Positions 1 to 8,503 of a stretch of DNA of 64,000 bases are shown one piece after another. The first letter of the stretch is position 1. Every line of letters begins with the position of its first letter. A program made the translations under genes and the position numbers. The notes below the pieces were generated by a model. That model was not told the DNA's origin, ran no database searches, and worked only from the letters and a program-made list of their open reading frames with translations. The stretch covers positions 1 to 64,000 of the forward strand of contig CACJTU010000002.1 in NCBI GenBank assembly GCA_902596375.1, written 5' to 3'. The stretch comes from an uncultured Pelagibacteraceae bacterium (GTDB taxonomy: Bacteria; Pseudomonadota; Alphaproteobacteria; Pelagibacterales; Pelagibacteraceae).

Positions 1-810
1 CCCTTTAAAATTAATATTTCTTATGAAAAATATAAAAAAATATTTGAATTATTTTCAAAAAAAATAAGGCAAGGTGAAACTTATCAAATTAAAATTTGTA
101 CAAAATATAAGAATAAATCATTAATTAATCCTATTAATTTTTTTTGGAAATTAATGCGCGTAAATGCTTCCCCAGAGTCATTTATGATAAAAGACAAGGA
201 TTATTCTATAGTAAGTTGCTCTCCAGAAACATTGATAGATAAGAAAAAAAACAAAATAATTACAAAACCAATTGCTGGTACTTTTAAGAAAAAATACTCT
301 TCTAATAAAAATACAGCTCTTAAATATTTTAAAAATAATGAGAAAGAAACAAAAGAACACAACATGATAGTTGATATGGAAAGAAGTGATTTATCTAAAA
401 TTTGTAAACCAGGAAGTGTTAAAATACTCAAAAAAAAATATGTCGAGGAATATAAGCATCTTTTTCATTATGTGACTTCAATTGGCGGAATATTAAATAA
501 AAATATAAAATTGATTGATATCATTAAGGCAATGATGCCGGGAGGATCTGTAATTGGTTGTCCTAAAATTAGAACTTTAGAACTTTTAAATAATCAAGAA
601 AAAGAAAGTAGAAATATTTTTACAGGAAGTTTTGGATTTATTAAATTTAATCAGGATATGAAGTTTAATATTATAATTAGATCTATATTAAATTACAAAA
701 ATCAATCAGAGATCTCTGCAGCATCTGGTGTAGTATTAGATAGCTCACCAAAGAAAGAGTTCAATGAAAATTATATTAAAGCAAAATCTTTATTGGAGTT
801 ATTTAAATGA
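1..810 (+). CDS. pabB: Aminodeoxychorismate synthase component I, 5'-truncated
   Basis: Chorismate-binding enzyme that, with PabA, turns chorismate plus glutamine into 4-amino-4-deoxychorismate for folate synthesis. The frame is open from base 1, so the start lies outside the window; an internal ATG at 154 is not the start because conserved sequence (IRQGETYQI, about base 61-87) precedes it. The later motif PGGSVIGCPKIRTLE (about 538-580) has the PGGS form typical of PabB, whereas TrpE usually has PAGT. The final GSFGFIKF and SAASGVV segments fit the C-terminal chorismate-binding fold. The stop overlaps the pabA start by 4 bases (ATGA), and pabC follows, which supports PabB over anthranilate synthase. 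Only the C-terminal part is visible. Confidence 0.9.
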   Translation, partial: PFKINISYEKYKKIFELFSKKIRQGETYQIKICTKYKNKSLINPINFFWKLMRVNASPESFMIKDKDYSIVSCSPETLIDKKKNKIITKPIAGTFKKKYSSNKNTALKYFKNNEKETKEHNMIVDMERSDLSKICKPGSVKILKKKYVEEYKHLFHYVTSIGGILNKNIKLIDIIKAMMPGGSVIGCPKIRTLELLNNQEKESRNIFTGSFGFIKFNQDMKFNIIIRSILNYKNQSEISAASGVVLDSSPKKEFNENYIKAKSLLELFK

Positions 811-1364
811 TTTACATTATAGATCACCAAGACTCTTTTACTTGGAATGTTGTTCATCAATTTGCAAAATTTGATAAGGTGATTTGTACAAATTATTATG
901 AAGTAAATGATAAATTACTTGATAAAAGTGATGTGATTGTTTTATCACCAGGACCTGGATCACCAAAGGATTATCCTGCTACTTCAAAAATTTACAAAAA
1001 ATACAAAGGAAAGAAAAAAATTATTGGCATTTGTCTTGGTTATCAAATGATTTTGCATAATGAAGGGGGAAAAATAATACAGCAAAAAAAAATTTATCAT
1101 GGCTTTCAATCTAAAATAAAAACAAATTATCAAAGTAAAATCTTCAAAAACAATCAACAGTTTAAAGTTGGAAGGTATCATTCATTAAAATTAATGGAGC
1201 CATTTAAATCGAATTCTATTAAAATAACTATGAGATGTAGTAAAACAAAAATACCAATGGGTCTTGAGGATAATCAAAACAAAATATATGGATTTCAATT
1301 TCATCCAGAATCTTTTTTAACAGAAAATGGCAACACTCTTATACAAAAAATCTTATCAGCTTAG
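807..1364 (+). CDS. pabA: Aminodeoxychorismate synthase glutamine amidotransferase component
   Basis: Class I glutamine amidotransferase that releases ammonia from glutamine for PabB. At 185 residues it has the normal length of a stand-alone subunit. The nucleophile Cys76 sits in GICLGYQ, the oxyanion region is SPGPGSP (about 47-53), and the His/Glu pair is H166 and E168 in FHPES. The start overlaps the pabB stop by 4 bases, indicating translational coupling. PabA and TrpG are hard to separate by sequence and some bacteria share one protein between both pathways; the pabB/pabC neighbours favour the folate role, perhaps with dual use. Confidence 0.9.
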   Translation: MIYIIDHQDSFTWNVVHQFAKFDKVICTNYYEVNDKLLDKSDVIVLSPGPGSPKDYPATSKIYKKYKGKKKIIGICLGYQMILHNEGGKIIQQKKIYHGFQSKIKTNYQSKIFKNNQQFKVGRYHSLKLMEPFKSNSIKITMRCSKTKIPMGLEDNQNKIYGFQFHPESFLTENGNTLIQKILSA

Positions 1365-2070
1365 TAATCTTAAAGAAGTTAATTTCAAAGATCTTTGGGG
1401 ATCCAGAGGTGTATTCACTACAATGCGAATGGTTGGAAAACCCCCTAAGTTAATACTTTTAAAACCGCATTTAGAGAACTTAATAAAATCTACAAAAATA
1501 TATGGAATAAGAAAAAATAATTTAAAAAACATTATTAAAGATTTAATTAAAAAAAATACTCTATATAAAGGTTCTGATAATTTATTTCGTATAGCGTTAA
1601 ATAAAAAACTGATATCAGTCTCAATTAGAAAAAGACCAAAACCAAAGAGTAACTTTAATCTGTTATTGTTTAAGTATAAAAGAGTAGAACCAAATTACAA
1701 AAATCTTTATTATAAAAAAATATTAGCAAAATTAAGCAAAGTTGACTCAACTAAATTTGATATTGCCCTTGTCGCTAATGACAAAATTTTAGAAACTGGT
1801 ACTTCAAATTTAGTTTTTGTGAAAAATGGAAAGATTTTTTCTCCTAAAAAAAATTGTTATTTTGGAAATACACTTAAATTTATAAGCAAGAAAATTAAAA
1901 TTAACTTTAAAGATATTTCTATTAAATCAATTGATGATTATGATGAAATAATTCTTATTGGATCTGGTAAAGGAGTAACATCGGTTTCAAAAATAAATGA
2001 TCTTAAATGGAAGAGAAGAAAGACTGGTTGCTACACTAAGTTAAATAAAATATATAATTCTCTTGTTTAA
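1327..2070 (+). CDS. pabC: 4-amino-4-deoxychorismate lyase-like class IV aminotransferase
   Basis: PLP-dependent fold type IV protein of 247 residues, expected to split aminodeoxychorismate into 4-aminobenzoate and pyruvate. Visible family features are the N-terminal GVFTTMRM segment (residues 29-36), a Lys-rich helix in the region expected to carry the PLP lysine, and the ETGTSNLVF motif (about 156-164) that matches the conserved E-x3-SN block. The ATG at 1327 lies 38 bases inside pabA, and no later start exists before the conserved region, so the overlap is probably real. Class IV aminotransferases also include branched-chain and D-amino-acid enzymes; the pabBA context decides the call. Confidence 0.8.
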   Translation: MATLLYKKSYQLSNLKEVNFKDLWGSRGVFTTMRMVGKPPKLILLKPHLENLIKSTKIYGIRKNNLKNIIKDLIKKNTLYKGSDNLFRIALNKKLISVSIRKRPKPKSNFNLLLFKYKRVEPNYKNLYYKKILAKLSKVDSTKFDIALVANDKILETGTSNLVFVKNGKIFSPKKNCYFGNTLKFISKKIKINFKDISIKSIDDYDEIILIGSGKGVTSVSKINDLKWKRRKTGCYTKLNKIYNSLV

Positions 2071-2072
2071 AC

Positions 2073-2471
2073 ATGAAAGATCCAAACAACCCTTGCATAT
2101 TTTGCGAAATCAGAAAAGAAGAGCTGCAATTTGAAAATCAATTGGCTTACTCATCTATAGATAGCTATCCAGTCTCAGAATTTCATAGTCTTATCGTTCC
2201 TAAAAGACATGTAGAGACATACTTTGAGCTTACTAAAAAAGAAATTCAGGCATGCAACGAGTTAATTTTAAAAACTAAAGAAAAAATTTTAAAACAAGAT
2301 TCTAGTGTTAAAGGTTTTAATATAGGTACAAATGCAGGAAAATCTGCAGGCCAATCAATTATGCATTGCCATATTCATTTAATTCCAAGAAGAGAAGGGG
2401 ATGTCGAGAATCCTCAGGGCGGTGTTAGGTCAGTGATTCCCAATAAACAACACTACAAACGTAAACTTTGA
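2073..2471 (+). CDS. HIT family nucleotide hydrolase
   Basis: A 132-residue histidine-triad protein. The signature H98-C-H100-I-H102-LI is present, preceded by GKSAGQSIMH, and an N-terminal C8-x2-C11 pair resembles the zinc site of some HIT proteins. Members hydrolyse nucleoside phosphoramidates, dinucleoside polyphosphates or related AMP conjugates in the cytoplasm; the substrate here cannot be read from sequence. It starts 2 bases after pabC and is probably co-transcribed. A promoter-like site for the next operon begins 18 bases after its stop. Confidence 0.88.
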   Translation: MKDPNNPCIFCEIRKEELQFENQLAYSSIDSYPVSEFHSLIVPKRHVETYFELTKKEIQACNELILKTKEKILKQDSSVKGFNIGTNAGKSAGQSIMHCHIHLIPRREGDVENPQGGVRSVIPNKQHYKRKL

Positions 2472-2489
2472 GTTGTTATTAAAGACAAA

Positions 2490-2519
2490 TTGACCAATAC
2501 TTTTGGTTGAACTCTATAA
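2490..2519 (+). promoter_or_regulatory. Candidate sigma70 promoter for aprMBA
   Basis: TTGACC (2490-2495) and CTATAA (2514-2519) are separated by 18 bases, about 57 bases upstream of the aprM start, in the only sizeable gap before the operon. This rests on pattern matching in AT-rich DNA, so the false-positive risk is real. Confidence 0.4.
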
Positions 2520-2576
2520 GTTTCTAGAATAGAAAACCTTAAATTAATTCAATTTTATTTTACAAGGGTATTAAAA

Positions 2577-3377
2577 ATGTTTGCAACAAATCCTTTTTCA
2601 ATTCTAGCTGAAACAGTTCCATCTATAGTTATGCAAGGTTTTGTAGTGTTAATGGTTTTATTAATTGTGGCAGGCACTCTTTTAGACATAATTCATAAAA
2701 AGAATGTGAAATACTTTTTTGAAAACGCCAAGAAAGCAAAAAAAAATGCGACCAAAGAACTGTCGACTGGTGAAAGAATTGCAGTTGTTTCAAAAACAAT
2801 AGCATATGACATCGGAACTACATCAGAACTAGGGGCGGGCAAAAGAAGAGTAGCGCATGTTCTTGGTATGTACGGTACTATATTATTTTGGGTTGGCTCT
2901 GTTGTGATGATATTTTGTTATTCATCAGCAAATGCAGAAACTCCGACTATTTGGCCAATGATCTGGCATATTGGCGCTTTGATGACGATCTTGGGCGGAT
3001 CATGGTTTTGGTTCTTTTTAAGAGTTGATGTTTATTCTGAAGCGCAACCTTGGTACAGAATTATTAAAGCTGATTTATTTGTATTAGCATTAATTGCAAC
3101 TTCATTAACAGGATTTATATGGTCATATCTTCAAAGTTTAAATTTAGGGGGAAGATGGGATGCAAATTTATTTTTAGTTTTATTTATAGTTTCAAACATA
3201 GTTTTATTTGGAGGAGTTTATTGGTCTAAGTTTGCGCATATGTTTTATAAACCTGGGGCAGCTATACAAAAAAATCTAGCAGAAGCAGATGGTTCTAGAG
3301 ATAATTTACCTCCACCTGCAGATGCACCTGAACAATTTGGTTTAGGTATTAAAAGAGAACAACCAAAACATTATTAA
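2577..3377 (+). CDS. aprM: Adenylylsulfate reductase membrane anchor AprM
   Basis: Polytopic membrane protein of 266 residues with about five to six hydrophobic helices (starting near residues 15, 95, 125, 160 and 205) and histidines in the membrane region (for example IWHIG) that could bind heme. It sits directly before aprB and aprA. In lineages without QmoABC, including SAR11, AprM is the proposed anchor passing electrons from AprBA to the quinone pool. The helices and position are seen directly; the electron-transfer role is family knowledge plus context. A signal-like first helix begins near residue 15. Confidence 0.85.
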   Translation: MFATNPFSILAETVPSIVMQGFVVLMVLLIVAGTLLDIIHKKNVKYFFENAKKAKKNATKELSTGERIAVVSKTIAYDIGTTSELGAGKRRVAHVLGMYGTILFWVGSVVMIFCYSSANAETPTIWPMIWHIGALMTILGGSWFWFFLRVDVYSEAQPWYRIIKADLFVLALIATSLTGFIWSYLQSLNLGGRWDANLFLVLFIVSNIVLFGGVYWSKFAHMFYKPGAAIQKNLAEADGSRDNLPPPADAPEQFGLGIKREQPKHY

Positions 3378-3410
3378 TTATGATAAAATTAAAAAAGGAG
3401 AGAGAATAAT

Positions 3411-3881
3411 ATGTCAACATTTGTTTATATGACAAGATGTGATGGCTGTGGTCATTGCGTAGATATTTGCCCATCAGATATAATGCATATTGATGAAAAC
3501 ATTAGACGTGCAAAAAATATTGAACCTAATTTTTGTTGGGAATGTTATTCTTGTGTCAAAGCATGTCCTAACCATGCTATTGATGTCAGAGGGTATGCAG
3601 ACTTTGCTCCAATGGGACATAGCGTTAGAGTTAGAAGGGAAGAGGAAAAAGGAACAATCTCTTGGAAAATTAAATTTAGAAACGGAACTGAAAAAAATTT
3701 CGTATCTCCAATTACAACTAAGCCTTGGGGAAAATTTATTCCTAAATTAGCTGATGGGGACAAACCTAATCAAGGTGAGATAAATTCACAAAGATTATAC
3801 ACTGAACCAGAAGGGTTAAATATAGATGGAGAGCTTCCAACTGTACCCAAAGAGTCGTTCAAAAAAGGAGTTTACTATTAA
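3411..3881 (+). CDS. aprB: Adenylylsulfate reductase beta subunit (iron-sulfur)
   Basis: Ferredoxin-like subunit of 156 residues with two [4Fe-4S] binding motifs: C10, C13, C16, C20 and C42, C45, C48, C52. It carries electrons between the FAD of AprA and the membrane acceptor. The C-terminal half (GKFIPKLADGDKP and onward) matches the tail that wraps the alpha subunit in this family. A clear ribosome site (AAAGGAGAGAG) precedes the ATG. Its stop TAA shares one base with the aprA ATG (TAATG), a coupling arrangement expected for a 1:1 complex. Confidence 0.95.
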   Translation: MSTFVYMTRCDGCGHCVDICPSDIMHIDENIRRAKNIEPNFCWECYSCVKACPNHAIDVRGYADFAPMGHSVRVRREEEKGTISWKIKFRNGTEKNFVSPITTKPWGKFIPKLADGDKPNQGEINSQRLYTEPEGLNIDGELPTVPKESFKKGVYY

Positions 3882-5740
3882 TGGCTAGTCATAAAACACA
3901 TTACGAAGATTGCGATATATTAGTTGTTGGTGGAGGTATGGCTGGAACTGGTGCTACCTTTGAAGCAAGACACTGGGGTAGAGACATGAAAATTGTTTGT
4001 GTTGAAAAAGCTAACATTGATAGAAGTGGAGCTGTTGCTCAAGGACTTTATGCAATTAACTGCTACATGGGAATGCAATGGGGTGAAAACCAACCAGAGG
4101 ATCACGTTAGATATGCAAGAAATGATTTGATGGGAATGGTAAGAGAAGATTTAGGTTATGACATGGCTCGTCATGTAGACTCTACAGTTCATATGTTTGA
4201 TGAATGGGGTTTGCCTATGATGAAGAACGAAGAAACTGGAAGATACTTAAGAGAAGGTAAATGGCAGATAATGATCCATGGTGAAAGTTATAAACCGATT
4301 GTTGCTGAGGCAGCAAAAAAATCTGCAGATAAAATTTATAACAGAATAATGATTACTCATCTTTTAATGGACGAAACTCAAGATAATAGAATTGGTGGTG
4401 CAGTTGGATTTAATATGAGAACGGGTGATTTCCATGTATTTAGAGCAAAAGCGGTAATTGTTGCTGCTGGAGGAGCTTCACACATCTTTAAGCCAAGAGC
4501 AGTTGGAGAAGGAATGGGTAGAACTTGGTATGCACCGTGGAGCAATGGATCTGCATATGCATTACCTATTGCAGCAGGTGCAAAGATGACTCAAATGGAA
4601 AATAGAATTGTATTATGTAGATTTAAAGATGGTTATGGTCCAGTTGGAGCGTATTTTCTTCATTTAAAAACCTATACTCAAAATGCTAATGGCGAAAATT
4701 ATGAGAAAAAATGGTATGATCAAACTAAAGAGTTAGTTGGAGAATACATTGATCATCATCCAACACCAACTTGTTTGAGAAACCATGCATTTATTCAAGA
4801 AGTAGCAGCAGGTGGTGGACCAATCCATATGGTAACTACTGAAGCTTTCCAAGACCCACATTTAGAAACAGTAGGTTGGGAAAATTTCTTAGGAATGACT
4901 GTTGGTCAAGCTGTAGTTTGGGCATCTCAAAACATTGATCCAAAATATACAAATCCAGAGTTAACTACATCTGAGCCCTATGTAATGGGCTCTCATGCTA
5001 CTTGTTCTGGCGCATGGGTGAGTGGCCCTGAAGATTTATCACCACCAGAATATTTCTGGGGTTATAACAGAATGCTGACTATTGACGGTTTATTTGGTGC
5101 AGGAGATACAGTTGGTGGAAGTGCTCACAAATTTTCATCTGGATCTTTTACTGAAGGCAGATTAGCTGCAAAAGCTGCTGTTAAATATATTGAAGACAAA
5201 AAAGCTGAAGGGGTTAAAGTTTCAGATAAACAGTGTGAAGACTTTAAAACTGCAGTTTATAAACCACTAGAAAACTATACAGTTGCTAGAAATGAGATCA
5301 CTGGTGGAACAGTTTCTCCTAGTTATATATCTCCGATTCAAGGTCTTCAAAGATTACAGAAAATCATGGATGAATATGTTGGTGGAATTACCTCAAATTA
5401 TATGACCAATGGTAATATGCTGAAAAGAGGACTTGAGTTGTTAGATTGGCTACAAGAGGACTTAGAGCATGTTGGTGCTGAAGATTATCACCAGCTTATG
5501 AGAGCTTGGGAGTTAAAACATAGAGCTTTGACTTCTCAGTGTGTAACAGAACATACTTTATTTAGAGAAGAGACTAGATGGCCAGGATACTACTATAGAG
5601 GTGATCATATGAAACTTGATGATGAAAATTGGCATTGTCTAACAGTTTCTAGACGTGACCCTAAAACTGGCAAGTTTAGTATGGAGAAAGTTCCCGTCTA
5701 CCATATAGTGGATGAGAACGAGAAGAAAAAAGCTTCGTAG
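3881..5740 (+). CDS. aprA: Adenylylsulfate reductase alpha subunit (FAD)
   Basis: Catalytic subunit of dissimilatory APS reductase, 619 residues, of the fumarate-reductase flavoprotein fold. A GGGMAGTG dinucleotide-binding loop lies at 17-24. The conserved active-site region includes GSHATCSGAW and GLFGAGDTVGGSAHKFSSGS. In aerobic bacteria the enzyme is read as running from sulfite plus AMP to APS with electrons to quinone via AprM. The neighbouring sulfonate-cleaving genes suyAB and xsc produce sulfite, which supports the oxidative direction. No ATP sulfurylase gene is in the window, so the fate of APS cannot be seen here. Confidence 0.95.
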   Translation: MASHKTHYEDCDILVVGGGMAGTGATFEARHWGRDMKIVCVEKANIDRSGAVAQGLYAINCYMGMQWGENQPEDHVRYARNDLMGMVREDLGYDMARHVDSTVHMFDEWGLPMMKNEETGRYLREGKWQIMIHGESYKPIVAEAAKKSADKIYNRIMITHLLMDETQDNRIGGAVGFNMRTGDFHVFRAKAVIVAAGGASHIFKPRAVGEGMGRTWYAPWSNGSAYALPIAAGAKMTQMENRIVLCRFKDGYGPVGAYFLHLKTYTQNANGENYEKKWYDQTKELVGEYIDHHPTPTCLRNHAFIQEVAAGGGPIHMVTTEAFQDPHLETVGWENFLGMTVGQAVVWASQNIDPKYTNPELTTSEPYVMGSHATCSGAWVSGPEDLSPPEYFWGYNRMLTIDGLFGAGDTVGGSAHKFSSGSFTEGRLAAKAAVKYIEDKKAEGVKVSDKQCEDFKTAVYKPLENYTVARNEITGGTVSPSYISPIQGLQRLQKIMDEYVGGITSNYMTNGNMLKRGLELLDWLQEDLEHVGAEDYHQLMRAWELKHRALTSQCVTEHTLFREETRWPGYYYRGDHMKLDDENWHCLTVSRRDPKTGKFSMEKVPVYHIVDENEKKKAS

Positions 5741-5761
5741 AAGATAATTTTATTAAATCAA

Positions 5762-6112
5762 ATGGATATTTTATCTAAATCAGATGATGAAATATATGAA
5801 TTAGCCAAACCTATTTGGGATAACTTGGTTAAATCATCTAATCTAAAAGATTATGGTGGGTTTACTAGAGATTTCTCTACCCAAATGCTTTTTGGTGCTA
5901 ACGAAGTAGAGCTTGGAAAACAGTGGGCTAATAATAAGCTAATTACTAATCTTAAAGAGACTTTTGAACCTTTCGGTTGCCTTAGAAGAGGTGATCACAT
6001 AACTGTACTGATCAAGCAGACAAATAAAGAGATCCCAGGAGAGTTTCTTGGGAGGTTGGTTTTAGGTGTAGAAGACGATGCGGTTAAGGTTTTTGGGGCT
6101 ACCATCTATTAG
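5762..6112 (+). CDS. Conserved-looking protein of unknown function downstream of aprA
   Basis: I do not recognise a family. It is a 116-residue soluble protein without signal peptide or membrane helix, 21 bases behind aprA on the same strand and so probably in the aprMBA transcript. The C-terminal half (about residues 60-116) reads as alternating strands: an FGCLRRGDHITVLIKQ segment, then EFLGRLVLGVEDDAVKVFGATIY. There is one cysteine, near residue 74. Codon use matches its neighbours. A role in sulfite oxidation, such as assembly or AMP/APS handling, is suggested only by position. Confidence 0.75.
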   Translation: MDILSKSDDEIYELAKPIWDNLVKSSNLKDYGGFTRDFSTQMLFGANEVELGKQWANNKLITNLKETFEPFGCLRRGDHITVLIKQTNKEIPGEFLGRLVLGVEDDAVKVFGATIY

Positions 6113-6180
6113 ACAAAAAAAATTGCCTAACAATAAATAATTGTTTGACAAATTTCGTTGTGGGTGTATTGACGAATTTA

Positions 6181-6315
6181 ATGTTACTTTCTAACGTAAA
6201 AATTATAAACAAACTCTCAAATTTTAAAACTACATTTATTAAGGCAGGAATTATAGCAAGCTTAACAGCTTATTGGGGAGTGATTTTAGTTGGAACTTTT
6301 ATCACTTTTAACTAA
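6181..6315 (+). CDS. Small single-helix membrane protein (44 aa), unknown
   Basis: An ATG-to-TAA reading frame of 44 codons in the aprA-tauE gap. It has a basic N-terminus (MLLSNVKIINKLSNFKTTF) followed by one hydrophobic segment (IKAGIIASLTAYWGVILVGTFITF) reaching the C-terminus, so it would be a tail-anchored or single-pass protein. It ends 29 bases before the TauE/SafE gene. A TTGACA hexamer lies at 6145-6150. I cannot confirm conservation; it could be a chance frame. Confidence 0.5.
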   Translation: MLLSNVKIINKLSNFKTTFIKAGIIASLTAYWGVILVGTFITFN

Positions 6316-6344
6316 GTTGTTTTTTAAGAACTTTTAAGTTTTTT

Positions 6345-7424
6345 ATGGAAGTATTTTTACCGATAGCTCAAGTTTTTGTTAACCCTATCGAGATACTTTT
6401 ATTAAGTGCGATTGTTGGAGTGCTTTCAGGTTTATTTGGTGTTGGTGGTGGGTTTTTGATGACACCTTTCTTAATTTTTTTAGGAATACCTCCTGCATAT
6501 GCAGTTGCTAATGAAGCAAATAATATTTTAGCCACTTCAGTTTCTGGATCTACCACGCATTATTTAAAAAATACTTTAGATTATAAAATGGGTTCAATGA
6601 TTGTGATAGGAGGTGTAATTGGAACTTCATTAGGAATTTACACTTTTACATATTTTAAAGGTATTGGAAAAATTGATACAGTAATCTCTCTGGCTTACAT
6701 GTATATATTAGCAATAATTGGAACTTTAATGTTGGTTGAGAGTTTGGGTGAAATAGATAAAGCAAAAAGAAACATTGTAGTTAAAAAAAAATTACATGTT
6801 CATTATTGGATACATGGTCTTCCATTAAGAATGAGATTTCCAAAGTCTAAATTGTATGAGAGTATTTTTACACCAATTATAATTGGTCTATTAGTTGGAT
6901 TTATTGCAGCCATTATGGGAATCGGAGGTGCTTTTATTTTAGTTCCTGCAATGATTTATATAATTAAAATGCCTACTAAATTAGTTCCTGGTACATCTTT
7001 ATTTGTAACAATTTTTGTAAGTGTGGTTGTTACTTTTCTTCATTCATTTAATTATGGATCTATAGATTTATTACTAGTTCTTATGTTGGTTGTAGGATCT
7101 ATTATTGGAGTTCAGGTCGGGCAAAAATTAGGAGAAAGAATTGATAGTTCTGGTTTAAGAGCATTATTAGCAATTTTATTACTGATAGTTGGTATAGCAA
7201 TAGCATACGACACGTTTTTTGCAGAAAAAATTATAAATGGAGCAGCTAAAGCAACTAGTTCAGATTTAAACTTCTTTTCTAAATTTATAATTGATTTTTC
7301 TAAAGAGATGCCTTTCTTTTATGGACTATTTACAATTATGTTTGCAATTATTTTAGGTGTTGGAGCTGCTTTTATAAGACGATTTATTTCAAATTTTAGA
7401 AAAAAATTATTAGTTAAATCTTAA
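6345..7424 (+). CDS. TauE/SafE family sulfite/organosulfur exporter
   Basis: Integral membrane protein of 359 residues. The duplicated TauE/SafE motif is visible as GVLSGLFGVGGGFLMTP (about 25-41) and again as GFIAAIMGIGGAFILVPA (about 183-200), giving roughly eight helices in two repeats. An additional hydrophilic stretch with LHVHYWIHGLPLRMRF lies near 148-163. Family members export sulfite, sulfoacetate or similar anions. It lies between aprMBA and suyABZ, so export of sulfite from sulfonate cleavage is the natural inference. Its last 4 bases overlap convergently with the end of suyZ. Confidence 0.85.
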   Translation: MEVFLPIAQVFVNPIEILLLSAIVGVLSGLFGVGGGFLMTPFLIFLGIPPAYAVANEANNILATSVSGSTTHYLKNTLDYKMGSMIVIGGVIGTSLGIYTFTYFKGIGKIDTVISLAYMYILAIIGTLMLVESLGEIDKAKRNIVVKKKLHVHYWIHGLPLRMRFPKSKLYESIFTPIIIGLLVGFIAAIMGIGGAFILVPAMIYIIKMPTKLVPGTSLFVTIFVSVVVTFLHSFNYGSIDLLLVLMLVVGSIIGVQVGQKLGERIDSSGLRALLAILLLIVGIAIAYDTFFAEKIINGAAKATSSDLNFFSKFIIDFSKEMPFFYGLFTIMFAIILGVGAAFIRRFISNFRKKLLVKS

Positions 7425-8488
7425 TTAAAATAACTCAGATATAATTCGATAGTTGTAATACAAACTAAACCAACAGTTGCCATACTTATAAAACCAACAA
7501 TAAAAGGTTTGTAACCCATGTTTTTAATTTCTTTTAAGTTAGTGGAAAGTCCTATTGCTGCCATCGCCATTGTTAAAAAAATTTTTGAGGACAATTTAAT
7601 ACCCTCAATTGTAACCAGCCACTTGTAATTATTTGAGTACATTAGATCACCTAAATTTCTAAGTATTATCATTGCTACAAATCCTAGTACAAAGTAAGGA
7701 AAAATATCTATTATTGAATATTTCTTTTCTGTGGTTTTTCCTCGATTGTAAAGAAATGCAAATAAAGGGATCATGATAATTAGAAAGGTATTTCTTATTA
7801 ATTTCGTGACTGTCGCGATATTTAAAGTTTCAGGACTATTAAACTGCTGGTCATAAATTAATCCTGCGGCTGCAACTTGAGAGGTTTCATGGATAGAGGT
7901 TCCCAAAAACAATCCAATTAATAAAGGCTCACTCTCAAAATAAAAGTTAGCAAAATAAGGATAAATAAGCATCGAAAGTATTCCAAATAATGTAATATTA
8001 GCAATTGCATAGGACACCTCATTTTTTTTTGCACCAATAACTGGAGCGGTAGCCATTATCGCTGTAGTACCACAGACAGTACTACCTATTGATATTAAGT
8101 AAGCCATTCTTGTTGGAATTTTTAATTTTTTAATTAGAAGTTTGATTACAATTAACACACTAATTATACAGATTATAATTAATGGAATTGCTATTGCCCC
8201 AAATTCTAAAAATTCAAATGGCTTCAATTGAATACCTAAGCAAATAATCCCTAATTTAAGAATATATTTTTGTGTAAAATCCAATCCTCTTAAAAAACTT
8301 TCCCTAATTTGAAAAACATTTCCGAAAAACATCCCCAATAAAATAGCGATCATCGCAGTAGATATTGGGCTTTTTTCATAGCCTAATAATTCAATACCAA
8401 GAATATTATTAAAACCTTGAGATAACGTGTAAAGAACGAATGCCAATATAATACCCGGTAATACAACCAGGTATTTCTTAAATTTCAT
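7421..8488 (-). CDS. suyZ: Putative sulfate/sulfite exporter, YeiH/SuyZ family
   Basis: Membrane protein of 355 residues with about ten helices, of the YeiH/UPF0324 (COG2855) family. Recognisable segments are the N-terminal GLDFTQKYILKLGIICLGIQLKPFE region (split around residue 95-119) and the SIGSTVCGTTAIMATAPVIGAK motif near 133-154. In Paracoccus the exporter SuyZ of this family is encoded with suyAB. Here the gene starts 15 bases after suyB on the same strand, reproducing that arrangement. The exported anion (sulfate or sulfite) is not determined by sequence. Confidence 0.82.
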   Translation of the reverse strand: MKFKKYLVVLPGIILAFVLYTLSQGFNNILGIELLGYEKSPISTAMIAILLGMFFGNVFQIRESFLRGLDFTQKYILKLGIICLGIQLKPFEFLEFGAIAIPLIIICIISVLIVIKLLIKKLKIPTRMAYLISIGSTVCGTTAIMATAPVIGAKKNEVSYAIANITLFGILSMLIYPYFANFYFESEPLLIGLFLGTSIHETSQVAAAGLIYDQQFNSPETLNIATVTKLIRNTFLIIMIPLFAFLYNRGKTTEKKYSIIDIFPYFVLGFVAMIILRNLGDLMYSNNYKWLVTIEGIKLSSKIFLTMAMAAIGLSTNLKEIKNMGYKPFIVGFISMATVGLVCITTIELYLSYFN

Positions 8489-8503
8489 GAAGACTAAAGT
8501 TAA

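Noticed and set aside
6145-6172. TTGACA-based promoter before the 44-residue ORF
   Set aside because: No good -10 hexamer at suitable spacing; listed only as context in the ORF entry.
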